Positions 61,601-64,000 of a DNA stretch of 64,000 bases are shown here, piece after piece (within the stretch, counting starts at the first letter, position 1; every line of letters begins with the position of its first letter). The translations under genes were made by a program, and so were the position numbers. The stretch lies in assembly GCF_018143015.1 (NCBI RefSeq), contig NC_054740.1:53812779-53876778 (forward strand), in the 5' to 3' direction. This DNA is from Lytechinus variegatus (taxonomy: Eukaryota > Echinodermata > Echinoidea > Temnopleuroida > Toxopneustidae). Below the pieces are notes generated by a model. That model saw only the letters and a list, made by a program, of their open reading frames with translations. It was not told where the DNA came from and searched no databases.

Positions 61601-63976
61601 TTGTGTGTAAACGTCTCTCCCATGTTTCATAGATGCAGGCTATGTTACAATGGAAAACACTCCGTCCCTCGGATAGGACGTTAAATGGAGGCCCCTTGTA
61701 GAGGAGAGTCACCACCTTTGCACGTTAAGAACCCATTGCACTATTCGTATAAGAGTAGGGGAAACCCCGGTGTAGTGGTACCTGCATTCCCCCACCCCAG
61801 TCAGTTACATCTGGAGGGGAGACCTGCGGGTCACAGTGATTCAGTTCGCTTTTCGCCTCCCAGGTACAGGTGACGCCAAACAAATAATAATTGTGTTTCT
61901 TAACTCTAAGATTGTGTTATATATCTCTCTCATATTATGTTTTGCAGTATTTTCGACCTTGTTATTGTGTTTTTCATATTACGTACTATTTAGAAACGGA
62001 AATCAATAAATCAAATCAAATCAAAACCTTTTTTTTCTTGCTTGTCAAATTTACTACAGCACCCCCAGCAAAAAAAAATCGTTCCCAGGGTCATGCAAGC
62101 ATTCCACAACATCTTGTGTCAAAGAAACTCTGGTATCTTATTCTCTCACAACATTACAACGTGGAATTTTTTACGGGATAAAGAATTAGAAATGCACCTT
62201 CGGATAAGATGATATTCAAATAGCTCTTTAAAGGCCAATCTACTATTTGGGCTATTATAGGAAACCTTTCCTGGCGACTTGTTGGTGGTTTTGGGGTGGC
62301 CGTTCACTAGAACATCGGTAGTAATTGATTTTTATTGTTTGATTTACCACAAACAGAAAAGCGCAAATCGATGTATATGAGCGAGATTGTGGAAGCGGAG
62401 AAACTTCCCAAGAAGTTCTGTTTCGCTAAGAAGGATGACATGCAGATTAAGATCACGGGTGAGGAGCATTCTGGACCACTGATAGAGGGCGACTTCAAGA
62501 CCAAGGAATTGACCCGGGTCCGGATCTTCAAGGCAAACAGGATAACTGACGGTAAGACGCTAATCCCCTTCCCTATTCGATCATGAAAAAATTAAGTAGA
62601 AGCTCGAGCTAAATCCGAGGTAATAACAGTTACGCTTGGCGGGCGCGTCGTGGTCTAGTGGTTCTGACTCTCGCCTTTCAAACAGAGTGTCGTGGGTTCG
62701 AATCCTAACCATGGCGTGTTTCCCTTCGGCAAGAAATTTATCCGCTCTGTGCTGCACTCGACCAAGGTGAGGTGAATGGGTGCCCGGCAGGATTAACTCC
62801 TTGCATGCACTGAGCGCCGGTGATGGTAGCTCGAGCTAAAGCCAGGGTAATAATGGCAGCGATTTATATCCTCTGGCAAAAAGCGCTATATAATCCCAAC
62901 CATTAATATAATCATTATTACTCTTTACAATTTACAGGTGATATAACGCTCAAAGTGGTGTTTCTGCCTGCCTACATGGATGTCGAGGTTGTCATAGCAA
63001 CCAAATTGGCTTGTGAACCAGATGCATATTGGGACGACTACATGGACGCCATGACACGTGACATTAACAAGAAGGTCAACTTGAACATGTACAGGGGTAA
63101 ATCAGGTATGACCATTTCACTTCTTCCTATCACTCTTTTGGCTATATCTCACTGGGCTTGCGACTACTTTACGACTAGTTTGCGACTTCCCCTTTCATAT
63201 CACGCATCAACTAAGTTGATCTCAAGAAGCCATAATGCGTCCATGTACCTAATGCCCGCATCACACTATGCGATCCGATGTGACGCGATTTTTCAAGAAT
63301 TCGCATTTGCATTAAGCATAAAAGTTTCAAGAAGTATTATTTTATTTAAAGTTTGGCATATTGTTCGGAAAACTAAAATCATATTTTTACTTTGCGACAA
63401 GCCCTATGGTCGGAGTAGTAAAGTCTAAATCTGCTTCAAGTGGCAGCCGATGATGACGTCATTACGATTTGGAATTGAATTTGTTTTTATTCATTCAGGG
63501 AGGCTCTTAACTGGACTGAATTTCGATTTCAGTAGTCCTATCACTATTATGAACTCTGATCCGTAATAATTGATCAGTTGGAATATCCATATCAAATGTT
63601 ATCACAATTCATTTGAAATTCGGCTCGCAACGAATCGCATAGTGTGAGACGGGCTTGACAATCTACAAAGTGCTGACATTGAGAGTTATTGCAAGCCAAT
63701 GAGTTGTGATTAGAAATCCTTAATACGTTTACTGACAGTACTATTAGTAGTCACGATTCGTGTTCTGTTTCATTTTTCTTCTAAGATATCCAAATCTACG
63801 AGTTTTCTGAGAAAACAAAGAAATCCAAGGCGAAGGCAGCATGTCTGTATGAGGAGCAAGCGCCGAGCAAGATCGTGTCCATCGGGAGTATCATCAAGCA
63901 AAGGCCATCCAGTACCAAAACAAGGACACCTTCTAGGACGCCCTCTACGTCATCAGGAGGACGGAATCCAAACATG
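58534..63976 (+). CDS. Multi-exon gene, 5' part (274 codons in window), possible CABIT-domain protein
   Basis: Five exons join in frame: 58534-58692, 59710-59827, 62357-62551, 62938-63096, 63786-63976, with donor 63977 leading out of the window. All junctions have GT/AG and fitting phases (0,1,1,1,0). The start chosen is ATG 58534 (acgATGg) because TAG at 58438 closes the frame upstream. Residues 1-210 are a beta-rich domain with repeated hydrophobic-Leu-Pro sites (LPAYFGF 24-30, LPKKFCF 109-115, FLPAYMDVEV 166-175) and WSFPVHIGAKFDV after a short arm. This pattern suggests CABIT domains, found in THEMIS and GAREM adaptors of receptor signalling. From about residue 217 the protein turns basic and Ser/Thr/Arg-rich (TKTRTPSRTPSTSS), probably a disordered, phosphorylatable linker. 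The gene is firm; the family is tentative. Confidence 0.75.
58700..59300. repeat. (GTG/GAT)n microsatellites in the CABIT-like gene
   Basis: Two blocks, about 58706-58800 and 58929-59170, and a small (GTG)n at 59268-59289. Strongly G/T-skewed on the coding strand. The phrase 'gagcacaaggagaagtttgcgaaaggagag' of the exon end seems echoed at 58867-58895 ('gaacacaaagagaagattgc', 'ggatagagaggtaata'), suggesting a diverged local duplication of the exon/donor region. Confidence 0.75.
59710..59827 (+). CDS. Coding exon 2 of the CABIT-like gene
   Basis: Acceptor ctttttcag|att, donor aaag|GTAGGC. Encodes residues 54-92 and one base of codon 93 (ILRIDGEERQRR to VKSKK). Confidence 0.8.
59846..60292. mobile_element. 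Possible inverted-repeat element in an intron
   Basis: 'acatttgctccggcgacatt' at 59853 and, inverted, 'caattgtcgccggaggaaat' at 60268, about 400 bp apart. The G/C-run part near 60050-60115 may be a further insertion. Ends are not firm. Confidence 0.4.
60293..61509. other. Intron, no exon recognised
   Basis: A phrase of about 60 bp ('caccgcaaaacttggatact', 'gcattggcatatagatggg') recurs at 60630-60685 and 60888-60945, so this holds a diverged local duplication. A C run lies at 61120-61129. Confidence 0.4.
61510..62026 (+). mobile_element. tRNA-derived SINE with (CAAAT)n tail
   Basis: The head has A box 'tggctcagtcgg' (61521) and B box GGTTCGAGTCC (61565), as in a tRNA. The body has 'cctcggataggacgttaaat' and 'gaacccattgcactattcg'. 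The tail 'atcaataaatcaaatcaaat' ends before a T run. The length (about 515 bp) is long for a SINE, so the 3' half may derive from a LINE end. Confidence 0.7.
62357..62551 (+). CDS. Coding exon 3 of the CABIT-like gene
   Basis: Acceptor cacaaacag|aaa, donor gacg|GTAAGA. Encodes residues 93-157, including LPKKFCFAKKDD and EGDFKTKELTRVRIF. Confidence 0.85.
62641..62915 (+). mobile_element. tRNA-derived SINE, tRNA-Glu-like head
   Basis: Head 'gtcgtggtctagtggttctg' then 'cgtgggttcgaatcc' gives both A box (TGGTCTAGTGG) and B box (GGTTCGAATCC). The body has 'ctgtgctgcactcgacc' and 'cttgcatgcactgagcgccg' and ends 'aagcgctatataatccc'. It lies 90 bp past exon 3's donor and ends just before exon 4. Confidence 0.75.
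62938..63096 (+). CDS. Coding exon 4 of the CABIT-like gene
   Basis: Acceptor caatttacag|gtg, donor aggg|GTAAAT. Encodes residues 158-210 (GDITLKVVFLPAYMDVEV to VNLNMYRG). The frame running on past the donor is intronic. Confidence 0.85.
63253..63657. mobile_element. ~405-bp MITE family F between exons 4 and 5
   Basis: 'gcccgcatcacactatgcga' at 63253 and, inverted, 'tcgcatagtgtgagacgggc' ending near 63654, an imperfect terminal inverted repeat. The inner 'gatttttcaagaattcgc' is not mirrored. No coding capacity. Confidence 0.65.
63786..63976 (+). CDS. Coding exon 5 of the CABIT-like gene
   Basis: Acceptor cttctaag|ata, donor catg|GTAGGT. Encodes residues 211-274, from DIQIYEFSEKTKK into the Ser/Thr/Arg-rich linker. 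The gene continues to the right of the window. Confidence 0.8.
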
Positions 63977-64000
63977 GTAGGTCTGTTTATCTCACGTTAG

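Overview
This is a eukaryotic, AT-rich, intron-containing and very repeat-rich window. I think it comes from an echinoderm, most likely a sea urchin. That is inference. It rests on a foldback transposon with tandem-repeat arms like the sea-urchin TU elements as I recall them, tRNA-derived SINEs, several families of short inverted-repeat (MITE-like) elements, and two spliced genes whose proteins look animal-like.

Layout. (1) 1-24467: one uninterrupted tandem array of about 137 copies of a ~178-bp unit, open at the left edge. Each unit carries a tRNA-Phe(GAA)-like gene with a TATA-like box about 33 bp upstream, A and B boxes and T-run terminators. In the main class the T-loop is 31 nt instead of 7. 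The array has higher-order structure, with blocks of about 10, 15, 17 and 40 units repeated. (2) 24468-28588: intergenic, with an inverted stray fragment of the array unit and three head-to-tail copies of one MITE family. (3) 28589-43383 (+): a complete three-exon gene for a 346-residue sulfotransferase-like P-loop protein. Its 11.1-kb second intron is mostly transposon: a 7.3-kb foldback element, a TTAA-flanked MITE, and an element split by a hAT-like insertion with an 8-bp target duplication. (4) 43384-52807: 3'UTR and gene-poor DNA, with a LINE endonuclease fragment interrupted by a 7SL-RNA-like SINE, and an orphan LINE ORF1 of 287 codons on the minus strand. (5) 52808-56685: a ~300-bp inverted repeat pair around 3.3 kb that holds a TATA-containing promoter candidate. 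(6) 53611/58355-63976 (+): the 5' part of a multi-exon gene, possibly with CABIT domains (THEMIS/GAREM-like), open at the right edge. Its introns hold (GTG/GAT)n microsatellites, two SINEs and MITEs.

The most unusual content is the tRNA-Phe-derived satellite. It keeps the visible parts of a Pol III gene, yet shares an insertion that should prevent a normal tRNA elbow. The two protein genes show no evident functional link. I found no recognisable retroviral, LTR-element or Polinton proteins. Copy numbers, periods and block offsets were measured by eye from matching landmarks and are approximate.
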